DNA of 33,198 bases, taken from positions 1 to 33,198 of the forward strand of contig CANQMW010000028.1 in assembly GCA_947625045.1 (NCBI GenBank), written 5' to 3'. Source of the stretch: an uncultured Oscillospiraceae bacterium (GTDB taxonomy: Bacteria > Bacillota > Clostridia > Oscillospirales > Oscillospiraceae). The position numbers were made by a program, and so were the translations under genes. Shown here one piece after another: positions 12,715 to 23,687 of this stretch (position 1 is its first letter; each line of letters opens with the position of its first letter). Below the pieces are notes generated by a model. The model was not told the origin of the DNA. It saw only the letters and a list, made by a program, of their open reading frames with translations, and did not search any database.

Positions 12715-12743
12715 ATGACAACCGGGCCGTTTCCTGCTATACT
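12715..12743 (+). promoter_or_regulatory. Promoter of the MBL-fold/ROK gene pair
   Basis: -35 ATGACA (12715-12720), 17-bp spacer, extended -10 TGCTATACT (hexamer 12738-12743). Its extended -10 element resembles that of the divergent promoter. Confidence 0.65.
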
Positions 12744-12780
12744 GTTTTCATCTGAAAAACGTTTTATCGAGGTGAGGGAT

Positions 12781-13392
12781 ATGCGCATCCAATGGCACGG
12801 CCACAGCTGCTTTCAGGTGACCGCGGAGGGCTATACGGTGGTGTTCGACCCCTATGAGGACGGGAAGGTGCCCGGCTGCGGGCCGGTGCGGCTCACCGCC
12901 GACGCGGTTTTTTGCTCCCACGAGCACGGCGACCACAACGCCCGGGGCCTGGTGAAGCTGTCAGGCCGGGACTGCCCCCTGCAGGTGGAGAAGCACGCCT
13001 CCTTCCACGACGACAGGGGCGGCGCCCTCCGGGGCCCCAACACCATCCACATCCTCCACGGCGAGGGCATGCGCCTGGTCCACCTGGGGGACCTGGGCCA
13101 TGAGCTCACCGGCCCGGCCCTGGAGGCGGTGAAGGGGGCCGACTGCCTGCTCATCCCCGTGGGCGGGTTTTTCACCATCGACGCGGCCACGGCAAAGCGC
13201 GTTGTCGACGCCATCGGCGCCCGGGTGGTCATCCCCATGCACTACCGGCTGGGGCGGATGGGCTTCGACGTGATCGGCACCCTGGATGAGTTTACGAAGC
13301 TCTGCGATAATGTACATACCTACAACAGCGATACCTTTGAACTTGGCGCGGACACGCCCGCGCAGACGGCGGTGATGACCTATGGAAAATAA
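12781..13392 (+). CDS. MBL-fold metal-dependent hydrolase
   Basis: A 203-residue metallo-beta-lactamase superfamily protein of the UlaG/UPF0173-like kind. It begins MRIQWHGHSCFQV. The metal motif SHEHGDH holds His47, His49, Asp51 and His52. HLGDLGH and an MHY near the end supply the remaining ligands. The substrate is unknown; relatives hydrolyse lactones, phosphodiesters or similar bonds. The ATG at 12781 has GAGGTGAGGG upstream; the longer open frame runs into the divergent promoter region. It overlaps the ROK kinase start by 11 bp, so the two are co-translated. Confidence 0.87.
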   Translation: MRIQWHGHSCFQVTAEGYTVVFDPYEDGKVPGCGPVRLTADAVFCSHEHGDHNARGLVKLSGRDCPLQVEKHASFHDDRGGALRGPNTIHILHGEGMRLVHLGDLGHELTGPALEAVKGADCLLIPVGGFFTIDAATAKRVVDAIGARVVIPMHYRLGRMGFDVIGTLDEFTKLCDNVHTYNSDTFELGADTPAQTAVMTYGK

Positions 13393-14260
13393 GCGGTATT
13401 ACGGCATCGACATCGGCGGCACCACCGTGAAGGTGGGGCTTTTCGAGGGGGAGAAGCTCCTGGAGAAATGGAGCGTGCCCACCGTCACGGCGGACGGCGG
13501 GCGGCAGATCATCCCCGATATCGCCGCGTCCCTGCGAGGACCGGCGGCGGGGGCGGCCTTGGCCGTGCCCGGGGCGGTGCTGCCCGACGGGACGGTGAAC
13601 CGGTGCGTGAATCTGGGCTGGGGCGTGTGCCGCCCCACGGACGAGTTCACGGCCCTCACCGGCATCCCCTGTAAGGTATTGAACGACGCCAACGCCGCGG
13701 CATTGGGCGAGCAGCGCCTGGGGGGCGGCAAGGGCTTTGAGAGCGTGCTCTTCGTGGCATTGGGCACCGGCGTGGGCGCCGGGGTGGTGCTGGACGGTCA
13801 TCTCCGGGTGGGCGCCCGGGGCACCGCCGGGGAGCTGGGCCATCTCTGCTGGGACCCCACCGACACCGCCGCGCAGTGCACCTGCGGGCATATCGGGTGC
13901 CTTGAGCAGTACTGCAGCGCTACTGGCATCGTGCGCCTGGCGGTCCAGGCCGGTGTGACGGGCATGAGCTGCAAGCAGGTCATGGACGCCGCCGCGGCGG
14001 GGGACAAGACCCTGGAAGCCGTGGTGGACAAGGCCTGCGACATTCTGGGCTGGGGCATCGCCAGCGCCTGCGCCATCGTGGACCCGGAGGCCGTGGTCCT
14101 GGGCGGCGGCGTGGCCCTGGCGGGGGAGTACCTGCGGCTGAAGGTCCAGGACGCCTTTGAAAAGTACGCCTTCCACGCCTGCCTCGGCACCGAGATCCAC
14201 CTGGCCACCCTGGGCAGCGACGCCGGCATGATCGGCACGGCGCTGTACGCGATGGGTTGA
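13382..14260 (+). CDS. ROK-family sugar kinase, probable glucokinase
   Basis: A 292-residue ROK kinase. The N-terminal phosphate loop is YGIDIGGTTVKVGLF (residues 7-21) and the catalytic Asp102 lies in LNDANAAALGE. The ROK zinc motif uses His154 (GELGHL) with Cys166, Cys168 and Cys173 in CTCGHIGCLEQ. DPEAVVLGGGVALAGEY lies near the C-terminus. The lack of an N-terminal HTH excludes a NagC/XylR-type repressor. Glucose is the most likely substrate; N-acetylmannosamine or allose kinases are alternatives. It overlaps the upstream MBL gene by 11 bp. Confidence 0.88.
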   Translation: MENKRYYGIDIGGTTVKVGLFEGEKLLEKWSVPTVTADGGRQIIPDIAASLRGPAAGAALAVPGAVLPDGTVNRCVNLGWGVCRPTDEFTALTGIPCKVLNDANAAALGEQRLGGGKGFESVLFVALGTGVGAGVVLDGHLRVGARGTAGELGHLCWDPTDTAAQCTCGHIGCLEQYCSATGIVRLAVQAGVTGMSCKQVMDAAAAGDKTLEAVVDKACDILGWGIASACAIVDPEAVVLGGGVALAGEYLRLKVQDAFEKYAFHACLGTEIHLATLGSDAGMIGTALYAMG

Positions 14261-14285
14261 TGCCGCCCGTCGGGTCGGCAAAAAT

Positions 14286-14416
14286 AAAGCCTCCCCTGTG
14301 TAAGGGGAGGGGGACCGCACGAAGTGCGGTGGAGGGGTTGTAACCCTACGTAACGTGACAATCCCTCAGTCAGCGCTTCGCGCTGCCAGCTCCCTTTGCA
14401 CAAGGGAGCCTCAAAA
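14286..14416. repeat. MITE-like palindromic repeat element
   Basis: About 130 bp with mirror-image layout: hairpin CTCCCC/GGGGAG (14291-14309), hairpin ACCGCAC-GAA-GTGCGGT (14314-14330), a central GGTTGTAACCCTACGTAACG stretch, hairpin CAGCGC-TTC-GCGCTG (14371-14385) and hairpin CTCCCTT/AAGGGAG (14390-14408). Its two outer ends are imperfect inverted copies of each other (GCCTCCCCTGTGTAAGG against GCTCCCTTGTGCAAAGG). It has no coding capacity. The look recalls dispersed elements in Oscillospiraceae; only a genome search could show copy number. Confidence 0.6.
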
Positions 14417-14421
14417 AGGAA

Positions 14422-14450
14422 TGCCTCCCCCTGTACGGGGGAGGCAATTT
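14422..14450 (-). terminator. Terminator of the alpha/beta hydrolase gene
   Basis: TGCCTCCCCC (14422-14431) and GGGGGAGGCA (14437-14446) form a strong stem with AATTTTT on the + side and a run of five T after CC on the minus side. It lies between the palindromic element and the hydrolase stop codon. Confidence 0.75.
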
Positions 14451-15443
14451 TTACCCTACATATTTCTCCACAAACTCAGTCACCGTATCCCAGTATAGCT
14501 CCGGGGCCGTGTTGACCGCGGCGCCGTGGGCGGCCATGGGCACCGCCAGCTTTTCCTTCTCCGCGCTGGCGCAGGCCTCATAGACTTTATCCAGCATCTC
14601 GAAAGGCACGAAGGTGTCCTCCTCGCCGTGGATGAACAGCATGGGCACGGTAGCTTTTTTCAGCTGCTCCACCGCGGAGGCCTCCCCGAAGGAGTACCCC
14701 GCCCGTATCTTGCTCACGGCGGAGGTCACATGCAGCAGGGGGAAGGCGGGCATGTGGAACACGTTTTTCAGCTGTAAACGGAACTCGTCCCAAACCGACG
14801 AATACCCGCAGTCCTCCACGATGCACTTCACGTTCTCCGGCAGGTCCTCCCCGGCGGCCATCATCACCTGGGCCCCGCCCATGGATACCCCGTGCAGGAC
14901 GATCTCCGCCGCCGGGTCGTCGGCGATGATGTAGTCTATCCATCCCAGGGTGTCGGGGATATCCAGCCAGCCCATGCCCATGTACCGGCCGTCGCTGTCC
15001 CCGTGGGCCAGGGCGTCCGGCGTCAGCACGGAATAGCCCATGTCGTAGTATTTCTTGGCGTAGGCGGCCATGTCCGACCGGTGGCCGGTGTAGCCGTGGA
15101 AGAGGAGCGCGTATTTGTGGCCGGACTGGCGGAACAGGGTGCCCACCCGGATACCGTCAGGGCGGGCCAGCTCCACCCGCTGGCCGCCGGCGTCGTACCA
15201 CTTATAGGCGGCGTATGTATAGTCCTCCCAGTGCTGCCGCTCCGGCGTGGCCGCCAGGGCCGGACCGTCGTCGAGGCCCTCCACGTTCCCCCGGTGGAAC
15301 ATATCCACCATGGTGAAGGAGGCATCCGGGTCCAGGGCGAAGGAGAAGAGGAAATTCCCCGCAAAGATGAGCGCGGCCACGACCAGCACGACAATGACCG
15401 CTGTTACGATGAGCGCTATCTTCGTCTTCCGTTTTGTCTTCAT
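14451..15443 (-). CDS. Membrane-anchored alpha/beta hydrolase
   Basis: A 330-residue serine hydrolase. A basic start (MKTKRKTK) and one transmembrane helix (about residues 9-30) put the catalytic domain outside the membrane. The fold motifs are HGYTGH (116-121, oxyanion region), GVSMGG with nucleophile Ser187, HGEEDTFVP with Asp276, and His306 in MAAHGAAV. Relatives are annotated as S33-type esterases or peptidases; the substrate is unknown. It has its own terminator. Just upstream lies the dyad TCAGTT-T-AACTGA (15468-15480), possibly an operator. It appears monocistronic. Confidence 0.85.
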   Translation of the reverse strand: MKTKRKTKIALIVTAVIVVLVVAALIFAGNFLFSFALDPDASFTMVDMFHRGNVEGLDDGPALAATPERQHWEDYTYAAYKWYDAGGQRVELARPDGIRVGTLFRQSGHKYALLFHGYTGHRSDMAAYAKKYYDMGYSVLTPDALAHGDSDGRYMGMGWLDIPDTLGWIDYIIADDPAAEIVLHGVSMGGAQVMMAAGEDLPENVKCIVEDCGYSSVWDEFRLQLKNVFHMPAFPLLHVTSAVSKIRAGYSFGEASAVEQLKKATVPMLFIHGEEDTFVPFEMLDKVYEACASAEKEKLAVPMAAHGAAVNTAPELYWDTVTEFVEKYVG

Positions 15444-15516
15444 GGTCCGCGCCCCCCTTTTCCGTTATCAGTTTAACTGACAGGTAGCATAAAAGTCAAG
15501 AGCATCCTATCCAATG

Positions 15517-15551
15517 GAAAAACATACCCCCGGCATGGGCCGGGGGTATGT
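15517..15551 (-). terminator. Terminator of the replication operon
   Basis: ACATACCCCCGG / CCGGGGGTATGT (15522-15551) followed on the minus strand by TTTTT (15517-15521). It overlaps the last base of the exonuclease stop codon and closes the dnaA-to-exonuclease gene run. Confidence 0.9.
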
Positions 15552-16114
15552 CACAGCAGGGGTTTCATGTATTCGTAGCAGGCGGCGGCGCTGTAGCAGT
15601 CCGCCAGGGCCCGGTGGGCGGTGTCCCGCTCTACGCCGAAGCGCTCCACCAGGTCCGCCATGGTGTGGTGCTTATATTGGGGGAACAGCCGCCGGGAAAG
15701 GCGCATGGTGTCCACGAAGTCGTTGGAAAGGGGAGAAAGGCCCAGCATCAGGGATTTGTCGTAGATGAAGTTCACGTCGAAGTTCACGTTGTGGCCCAGT
15801 ATCACGTCGTCGGCCAGAAAGTCCCGAAAAAAGGGGAGTACGTCCTCTATGGGCGGGGCACACCAGAGCATGTCGTCCGTTATGCCTGTGAGGGCGGTGA
15901 TCTCCTCCGGTACCGAAAAGCCCGGGTTTATGAGAAGGCTCAGCTCCTCTTTGGGCGCCCCGCTCCGGAAGCGGACCGCGCCCAGCTCGATGATGGCGCT
16001 GTACCGGGGGCTCAGGCCCGTGGTCTCGATGTCTACGGCGGTATAGTCGTCCAGCGCTGTCAGGAGGCTCTGTCCCTTATGGGGCCTGGCGGGGTACTTG
16101 AGGGCCGGGCTCAT
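15551..16114 (-). CDS. DnaQ-like DEDDh 3'-5' exonuclease
   Basis: A 187-residue exonuclease with all three motifs: ExoI VDIETTGL (Asp28, Glu30), Exo[12 protein letters not shown] (Asp113) and ExoIII HRALADC (His167, Asp172). It lacks polymerase or helicase domains and resembles the epsilon/PolC exonuclease domain, so a proofreading-like or RNA/DNA trimming role is plausible. It starts in an ATGA overlap with rnhA; the longer frame upstream is rnhA out of frame. Linkage to gyrA-rnhA suggests a part in replication or R-loop clean-up, which is inferred. Confidence 0.9.
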   Translation of the reverse strand: MSPALKYPARPHKGQSLLTALDDYTAVDIETTGLSPRYSAIIELGAVRFRSGAPKEELSLLINPGFSVPEEITALTGITDDMLWCAPPIEDVLPFFRDFLADDVILGHNVNFDVNFIYDKSLMLGLSPLSNDFVDTMRLSRRLFPQYKHHTMADLVERFGVERDTAHRALADCYSAAACYEYMKPLL

Positions 16115-16545
16115 TGGGCGTACTTGTCCCGCTGGGCCACCGCCAGGGCGTCGCAGCGGTTGTTGTACTCGTTGTCCGCGTGGCCCTTGACCCACTGGAA
16201 ACGCACCTCATGGCGCTGCAAGAGCCCGTCCAGTGCCCGCCACAGCTCCGCGTTTTTGAGGCCGCCCTTTTTGGTGAAGCCCGCGGCCTTCCATTTTTTC
16301 AGCCAATCCTCCGTTATTGCCCGGGAAATATACTGGCTGTCGGTGTACACCGTGACGGCGCAGGGCTCTTTGAGGGCCTCCAGGGCTTTGATGACGGCGG
16401 TCAGCTCCATGCGGTTGTTGGTGGTGTCCCTTTCGCCGCCGGCCAGCTCTTTTTCCGCCGCGCCGTAGCGCAGCACGGCGGCCCACCCGCCGGGGCCCGG
16501 GTTTCCCGAACAGGCCCCGTCGGTGTAGATGGTCACGTCCTTCAT
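16111..16545 (-). CDS. rnhA: Ribonuclease HI
   Basis: A 144-residue RNase HI that cuts RNA in RNA-DNA hybrids. The catalytic residues are Asp9 ([12 protein letters not shown]), Glu47 (NNRMELTA), Asp69 (VYTDSQYI) and Asp132 (NRCDALA), with His122 in KGHADN. The basic handle [15 protein letters not shown] is present. There is no N-terminal hybrid-binding domain. It overlaps the gyrA stop by 4 bp (ATGA) and overlaps the exonuclease start in the same way. Position directly after gyrA ties hybrid removal to supercoiling control. Confidence 0.96.
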   Translation of the reverse strand: MKDVTIYTDGACSGNPGPGGWAAVLRYGAAEKELAGGERDTTNNRMELTAVIKALEALKEPCAVTVYTDSQYISRAITEDWLKKWKAAGFTKKGGLKNAELWRALDGLLQRHEVRFQWVKGHADNEYNNRCDALAVAQRDKYAQ

Positions 16546-19049
16546 GCCTGGGGCGCGCCGGCAGAGGCGTCCTCCGCCTCCTCCTTGTCGGCGCAGGCGA
16601 TGGAGATGATGCGGCTGCCCTCGGCCACCCGCATGAGGCGCACGCCCTGGGTGGAGCGGCCGTAGACGGAGATGGCCCCCGCGTCGGTGCGCAATATGGT
16701 GCCGTCGTCGGAGACAAGCAAAATATCCTCCTGGCCGGTGACCAGCTTCATGGCCACCACGGGGCCGGTCTTGTCGGTGGTCTTATAGTTCTTCATGCCG
16801 TAGCCGCCCCGGCCCTGGGCCTCGCCGCCCCGGAGGTATTCCTCTGCCGGGGTGCGCTTGCCGTAGCCGTTGGCCGTGACGGAGAGGACCATATCCCCCT
16901 CCTGGACGGACCCGGCGCCCACGACACGGTCGCCTTCCCGGAGCTTGATGCCCCGCACGCCCATGGCCGTGCGGCCCATGGCACGGACATCGGACTCCTT
17001 AAAGCAGATGGCCGCGCCGTCCGCCGTGGCGATGAGGATATTCTGGCTGCCGTCGGTGAGATCTACGCTCACCAGCTCGTCCCCCTCGTCCAGGGTGAGG
17101 GCCCGGATGCCGATGCTGCGGATGTTTTTAAGCTCCGTCAGGAACATGCGCTTCACGGTGCCCCTTGCGGTGGTGAAGAGGAGATATTTGCCCTCCTCCA
17201 TCTGCCGGATGTGGAGCATGGCCTGGACCCGCTCCCCGGGCTCCACGGGCACGAAGTTCACGATGGGGGCGCCTCTGCTTACGCGGCTGGCCTCGGGGAT
17301 GAGATAGCCCTTGCGGCTGTAGACCCGGCCCGCGGAGGTGAAGAACAGGATGAAGTCGTGGCTGGAGGCGGTGAAGACGGTCTCCACATAGTCCTCCTCC
17401 CGGGTGGCCATGGCCTTCACGCCCTTGCCGCCCCGGTTCTGGGCCCGGTACTCCATGGCCGGCAGGCGCTTGATGTAGCCGTTGTGGCTCATGGTGTACA
17501 CGCACTCCTCCTCCGGGATCAAGTCCTCGGCGTCTATCTCGCCGTACACGTCCTGGATCTCGGTGAGGCGCTTGTCGCCGTACTTGTCCCGGATGGCGAT
17601 GAGCTCGTCCTTCAAAACGCCCTGGAGCATCTCTTCGCTGCCCAGCAGCTTCTCATAGTAGGCTATTTTTTCTTCCAGGTCCTTGTACTCTGCTTCCAGC
17701 TTCTCCCGGTTGAGGCCCTGCAAAGCGATGAGGCGCATGTCGCATATGGCCTGGGCCTGCACGTCGTCCAGGCCGAAGCGGTCCATGAGCCGGGTCTTCG
17801 CGTCGTCATAGCTGGAGCGGATGATGTGGATGACCTCGTCAATGTTGTCCTGGGCGATCAGGAGGCCTTCCAGCAGGTGGGCCCGCTCCTGGGCCTTGCG
17901 CAGGTCATACTTCGTCCGGCGGATGATGATCTGCTCCTGGTAGGCGATGTACTCGTCCAGGATGTGGCGCAGGGACAGGATCTTCGGCTGCTTCTGGTCG
18001 TCCACCAGGGCCAGCATGATGATGGAGAAGGTGGTCTGCAGCTGGGTCTGCTTGAGAAGGTTATTGAGCACCACCTGGGCGTTGGCGTCCCGCTTCAGCT
18101 CAATGACGATGCGCATGCCGTTGCGGTCCGTCTCGTCCCGCAGGTCGGAGATGCCCTCCAGGCGCTTATCCTTCACCTGGTCGGAGATGGAGCGGATGAG
18201 CTGCTTTTTGTTGACCTGATAGGGCAGCTCCGTGACGATGATGCGGGTGCGGTGGTCCCGGCCGTATTCCTCGAACTCGGTCCGGGCCCGGACGGTGATC
18301 TTGCCCCGGCCGGTGGCGTAGGCCTGGCGGATGCCCGCCCGGCCCATGATGATGCCGCGGGTGGGGAAGTCAGGGCCCTGGATGTGCTCCATGAGGTCAC
18401 TTAGCCCCGCGTCCGGGTCATCCAACACGCATACGACAGCGTCGATGACCTCGGTCAGGTTGTGGGGCGGGATGTTGGTGGCCATGCCAACGGCGATGCC
18501 GCTGGAGCCGTTTACCAGCAGGTTGGGGAACCGGCTGGGTAGCACCCGGGGCTCCTTGATGGACTCGTCGAAGTTGGGGTCCCAGTCCACCGTGTCCTTG
18601 TCGATGTCCCGCAGCATCTCGTTGCATATCTTCGACATCCGGGCCTCGGTGTAACGGTAGGCCGCTGGGGGGTTGCCGTCCACGTCGCCGAAGTTGCCGT
18701 GGCCGTCCACCAGGGTGTAGCGCAGGGAGAAATCCTGGGCCATGCGGACCATGGCGTCGTAGACCGACGCGTCGCCGTGGGGGTGGTAGTGGCCCAGCAC
18801 TTCGCCCACGCAGGTGGCGGATTTTTTAAAGGGCTTGTCGCTGGTGAGCCCCGTCTCATACATGGAGTAGAGGATGCGCCGGTGCACGGGCTTCAGGCCG
18901 TCCCGCACGTCGGGCAGGGCCCGGCCCACGATGACGCTCATGGCGTATTCCCGGTAGCTCTGCTGCATCTCCCGGACCAGCTCGCTCTCCACGATATGCT
19001 GCTCGGGGAACGCGATGTCCTCGGGCCTATAGTCTCGGTTATGTGCCAT
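16542..19049 (-). CDS. gyrA: DNA gyrase subunit A
   Basis: An 835-residue GyrA. The winged-helix region holds [17 protein letters not shown] with catalytic Tyr133 in AYRYTEARM. The C-terminal six-bladed wheel wraps DNA; the GyrA-box variant QNRGGKG is present in blade one. With GyrB it introduces negative supercoils. The residue at the E. coli Ser83 position is Ala94 (codon 18768-18770), the quinolone-contact position; Asp87 is kept as Asp98. It lies 14 nt after gyrB, with GGAGGTG before the ATG. Length and motifs favour gyrase over ParC. Confidence 0.97.
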   Translation of the reverse strand: MAHNRDYRPEDIAFPEQHIVESELVREMQQSYREYAMSVIVGRALPDVRDGLKPVHRRILYSMYETGLTSDKPFKKSATCVGEVLGHYHPHGDASVYDAMVRMAQDFSLRYTLVDGHGNFGDVDGNPPAAYRYTEARMSKICNEMLRDIDKDTVDWDPNFDESIKEPRVLPSRFPNLLVNGSSGIAVGMATNIPPHNLTEVIDAVVCVLDDPDAGLSDLMEHIQGPDFPTRGIIMGRAGIRQAYATGRGKITVRARTEFEEYGRDHRTRIIVTELPYQVNKKQLIRSISDQVKDKRLEGISDLRDETDRNGMRIVIELKRDANAQVVLNNLLKQTQLQTTFSIIMLALVDDQKQPKILSLRHILDEYIAYQEQIIIRRTKYDLRKAQERAHLLEGLLIAQDNIDEVIHIIRSSYDDAKTRLMDRFGLDDVQAQAICDMRLIALQGLNREKLEAEYKDLEEKIAYYEKLLGSEEMLQGVLKDELIAIRDKYGDKRLTEIQDVYGEIDAEDLIPEEECVYTMSHNGYIKRLPAMEYRAQNRGGKGVKAMATREEDYVETVFTASSHDFILFFTSAGRVYSRKGYLIPEASRVSRGAPIVNFVPVEPGERVQAMLHIRQMEEGKYLLFTTARGTVKRMFLTELKNIRSIGIRALTLDEGDELVSVDLTDGSQNILIATADGAAICFKESDVRAMGRTAMGVRGIKLREGDRVVGAGSVQEGDMVLSVTANGYGKRTPAEEYLRGGEAQGRGGYGMKNYKTTDKTGPVVAMKLVTGQEDILLVSDDGTILRTDAGAISVYGRSTQGVRLMRVAEGSRIISIACADKEEAEDASAGAPQA

Positions 19050-19063
19050 TTCCCGTCACCTCC

Positions 19064-21247
<2,184 letters not shown>

Positions 21248-21251
<4 letters not shown>

Positions 21252-22348
21252 CGGATGCGCCCCTCTTTTACCGTGAACACCTTCCCGCCGGTGCGCCGGG
21301 AGATGTCCTCGTCCTCGCAGCAGGTGATGAGGGTCTGGCCGCCGCCGATGCGGTTGAGGACGAACTCCTGCCGGGCGCTGTCCAGCTCTGAGAGCACGTC
21401 GTCAAGAAGCAGAACCGGGTACTCCCCGGTCTCGGCCTTGCATATCTCCCGCTCGGCCAGCTTGAGGGAAAGGGCCGCGGTCCTGGCCTGGCCCTGAGAG
21501 GCGAAGCTCCGGGCGGCCATGGCGTTGATGGATATCTCCAGATCGTCCTTGTGCACGCCGGTGAGGCACTGGCCCGCGTCCAGCTCCGCCTGGCGGTGGA
21601 GCCGCTGGTGTTCCGCGACCTGGGCGTATATCTCCTCCGCTGGGGCCCTGGGGTCCGTTACGGTACTCACGGTCTTGTAGCTCACCCCCAGCTCCTCCTT
21701 CCCGCCGGAGAAGTCCCGGTGGATGGGTCCCGCCGCCGCGGCCAGCCTCTCGGCGAAGGAGGCCCGGTAGCGTATCATCCGGGCGGAGCATTTGGCCAGC
21801 CCATCGGAGAACTCGTCCAGGGTCGTCAAAAGGCTGGGCTTTTCCCGCCAGTCTTTCAGTATCCGGGTCTTGTTCTCGTAGAGCTTGTTATAGTCCGACA
21901 GCAGCGCCGCGTACCCGGGCCTCAGCTGGCTGATGGCGTTGTCCATGAGCCGCCGCCGGGCCGCCGCGCCCTCTTTGATGAGGTACAGATCGTCGGGGGA
22001 GAACAGCACCGCCGTCACCAGCCCTGCGAGAGCGGAGGAGGGCTTTTTCACGCTGTTCACCGTTACCTGCCGCCGCTGGCCCCGTTTGAAGAGCAGCCTT
22101 ATAGTCTGGCTCCGGCCCTCCGCTTCCACGTCCGCCAGGATGCTGCCCCAGTCGCAGTCAAAGCCTATGAGCTCCTTGTCGAACCGGGTGCGGAAGCTGT
22201 GGGCCCCGGTGAGCAGATATACCGCCTCCAGGAGATTGGTCTTCCCCTGGGCGTTGGGGCCGCATATGACGTTCACATCCGGCTCGAAGGATACCGTCTC
22301 CTCATCGTAGTTGCGAAAGCCGGACAGGGCGATGCGCTCTACCCTCAT
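21248..22348 (-). CDS. recF: DNA replication and repair protein RecF
   Basis: A 366-residue SMC-like ATPase that helps load RecA at single-strand gaps with RecO and RecR. Walker A is CGPNAQGKTNLLEAVYLL (about residues 30-47). The ABC-type signature is SQGQARTAALSLKLAE, and LLLDDVLSELDSARQ is Walker B. The start at 22348 gives the classic opening MRVERIALSGFRNY and overlaps the dnaN stop as ATGA. The usual small S4-domain gene yaaA between dnaN and recF is absent. Longer in-frame codons upstream lie inside dnaN. Confidence 0.97.
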
Positions 22349-23460
22349 GCGCCGGCCTTCAGGCGCACGGGCAGGATCATATAGGAGAATCCGTCGGACC
22401 CGTCCGCCGGCAGTATCACGCAGGGAGAGGAGGCATTGTTGAAGCATACCTTCAAATTATCCGCCGGGGCCGCCTTCAAAGCGTCCAGCAGGTAGCGGTT
22501 GTTGAAGCCGATCTCCAGAGAGGCGTCCTTCCCGCCCCGGACGGGGCACTGATCCCGGCCCTGGCTGACGCCGGTATTGCACCAGATGGTGAGAAGGCCG
22601 TCCTCCAATTTGAGCCGCAGGGGATTTTTCGTCCGCTCGTCCACGATGATGGACACCCGGCTCACCGCCTGTACAAGGCTCTCCTTGTCCGCCTCCAGTT
22701 CGATGGAGAACTCCGAGGGGATGGAACGGGCATAGTTCAAAAACTCTCCCTCTAGCCGCCGGGAGATGAGCACCGTATCGCCCACCACGAAGGAGATGTG
22801 CTTGGCGCCCACGGTGATCATCACCTTCTCGTCCGTGTCGCCGCAGAGCTTTTCCAGGTCGTTCAAGGTGGCGCCGGGGACGATGAAGGAGCAGTCCTCC
22901 ACGTCCTTCACATCCACCTTTTCCCGCCGCAGGGCCAATCTGTAGCCATCCACCGCCACAGTGGCAAGGATGTCGCCCTTCACTTCAAAGAGCTCGCCTG
23001 TATACACCGGACGGCTTTCATTGTCGCTGACGGCGAACACCGTCTGGCGGATCATGCGGCTCAAAAGGCCCTGGGGCACGGCGATGCTCCGCTCCTTGTC
23101 CACGAAGGGCAGCTCGGGGTAGTCGGCGCTGTCCGCCGCCACGGTGGCAAAGTTGGCGTCCCCGCTCTCGATGCGGGTGTTGAGGCCGTTTTCCGTGGTG
23201 ACGGTGACACTGCCGCCGGGCAGGCTCCGCACGATGTCGCTCAGAAACCGGGCGCTCAGCACGATGGAGCCGGGCTCCGCCACGTCTGCCGGGATAGTGG
23301 TATAGATGCCCTTTTTCAGGTCGTAGCCCGTCACGCGTACGCCCTCGCCCGCCTCGATGAGCAGGCCCTCCAGGGCGGGGATGGGGCTTTTTGCTGCCGC
23401 GCAGCGGCCTGCGATGATCACAGCGGCCTGCAGCAGGGCCTTATCACAGGAAAATTTCAT
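22345..23460 (-). CDS. dnaN: DNA polymerase III beta clamp
   Basis: A 371-residue sliding clamp, three repeats of the clamp fold. It starts MKFSCDKALLQAAVIIAGRC. The peptide-binding cleft region appears as VAVDGYRLALR near residue 170, and the C-terminus ends GFSYMILPVRLKAGA, matching the family's YxxMPxRL end with LP. The clamp tethers PolC/DnaE to DNA. It lies after the oriC-like gap and overlaps recF by 4 bp. A GGAGGAG ribosome site precedes the ATG. Confidence 0.98.
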   Translation of the reverse strand: MKFSCDKALLQAAVIIAGRCAAAKSPIPALEGLLIEAGEGVRVTGYDLKKGIYTTIPADVAEPGSIVLSARFLSDIVRSLPGGSVTVTTENGLNTRIESGDANFATVAADSADYPELPFVDKERSIAVPQGLLSRMIRQTVFAVSDNESRPVYTGELFEVKGDILATVAVDGYRLALRREKVDVKDVEDCSFIVPGATLNDLEKLCGDTDEKVMITVGAKHISFVVGDTVLISRRLEGEFLNYARSIPSEFSIELEADKESLVQAVSRVSIIVDERTKNPLRLKLEDGLLTIWCNTGVSQGRDQCPVRGGKDASLEIGFNNRYLLDALKAAPADNLKVCFNNASSPCVILPADGSDGFSYMILPVRLKAGA

Positions 23461-23488
23461 ATTTCTCTCCTCCTCAGATAGCAGGTAG

Positions 23489-23682
23489 CATATTTATTTA
23501 GTAGTCGTAGTAGTGTCTGACGAAAATGTTAAAAACGGGAATGGACCCCTGTCGTTTGGGGAAGACCGCCGTGGAGAAGGCGGTGGAAAAGAAAAGGGGT
23601 TTTTCAACGAAACCGTCAAAAAAATGGGGTTCTCTATTTTTGCACGGTTTTCCTTTCATCCGGCGGAAAACTCTGTGGAAAA
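23489..23682. other. Candidate replication origin oriC (DnaA boxes, DnaA-trios, AT-rich segment)
   Basis: In the 227-bp dnaA-dnaN gap, four similar 9-mers share one orientation: CGTGGAGAA (23570-23578), GGTGGAAAA (23582-23590), GGCGGAAAA (23662-23670) and TGTGGAAAA (23674-23682). The last is TTTTCCACA on the other strand and fits TTWTNCACA. Both pairs are spaced 12 bp start to start. Toward dnaN follow TAG-TAG-TCG-TAG-TAG (23499-23513) and the AT-rich CATATTTATTTA (23489-23500). In the dnaA-to-dnaN direction this reads boxes, then CTACTA-like trios, then AT-rich DNA, the layout of the Bacillus subtilis unwinding module. No canonical TTATCCACA is present. Confidence 0.7.
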
Positions 23683-23687
23683 CCTCG

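Noticed and set aside
13382-14260. ROK-type transcriptional repressor
   Set aside because: There is no N-terminal helix-turn-helix. The protein begins directly with the ATP-binding loop, so it is a kinase.
14286-14450. CRISPR array or tRNA in the hairpin-rich gap
   Set aside because: There are no regularly spaced direct repeats and no cloverleaf or TTCGAATC-type arm. The stems are mirror-image palindromes instead.
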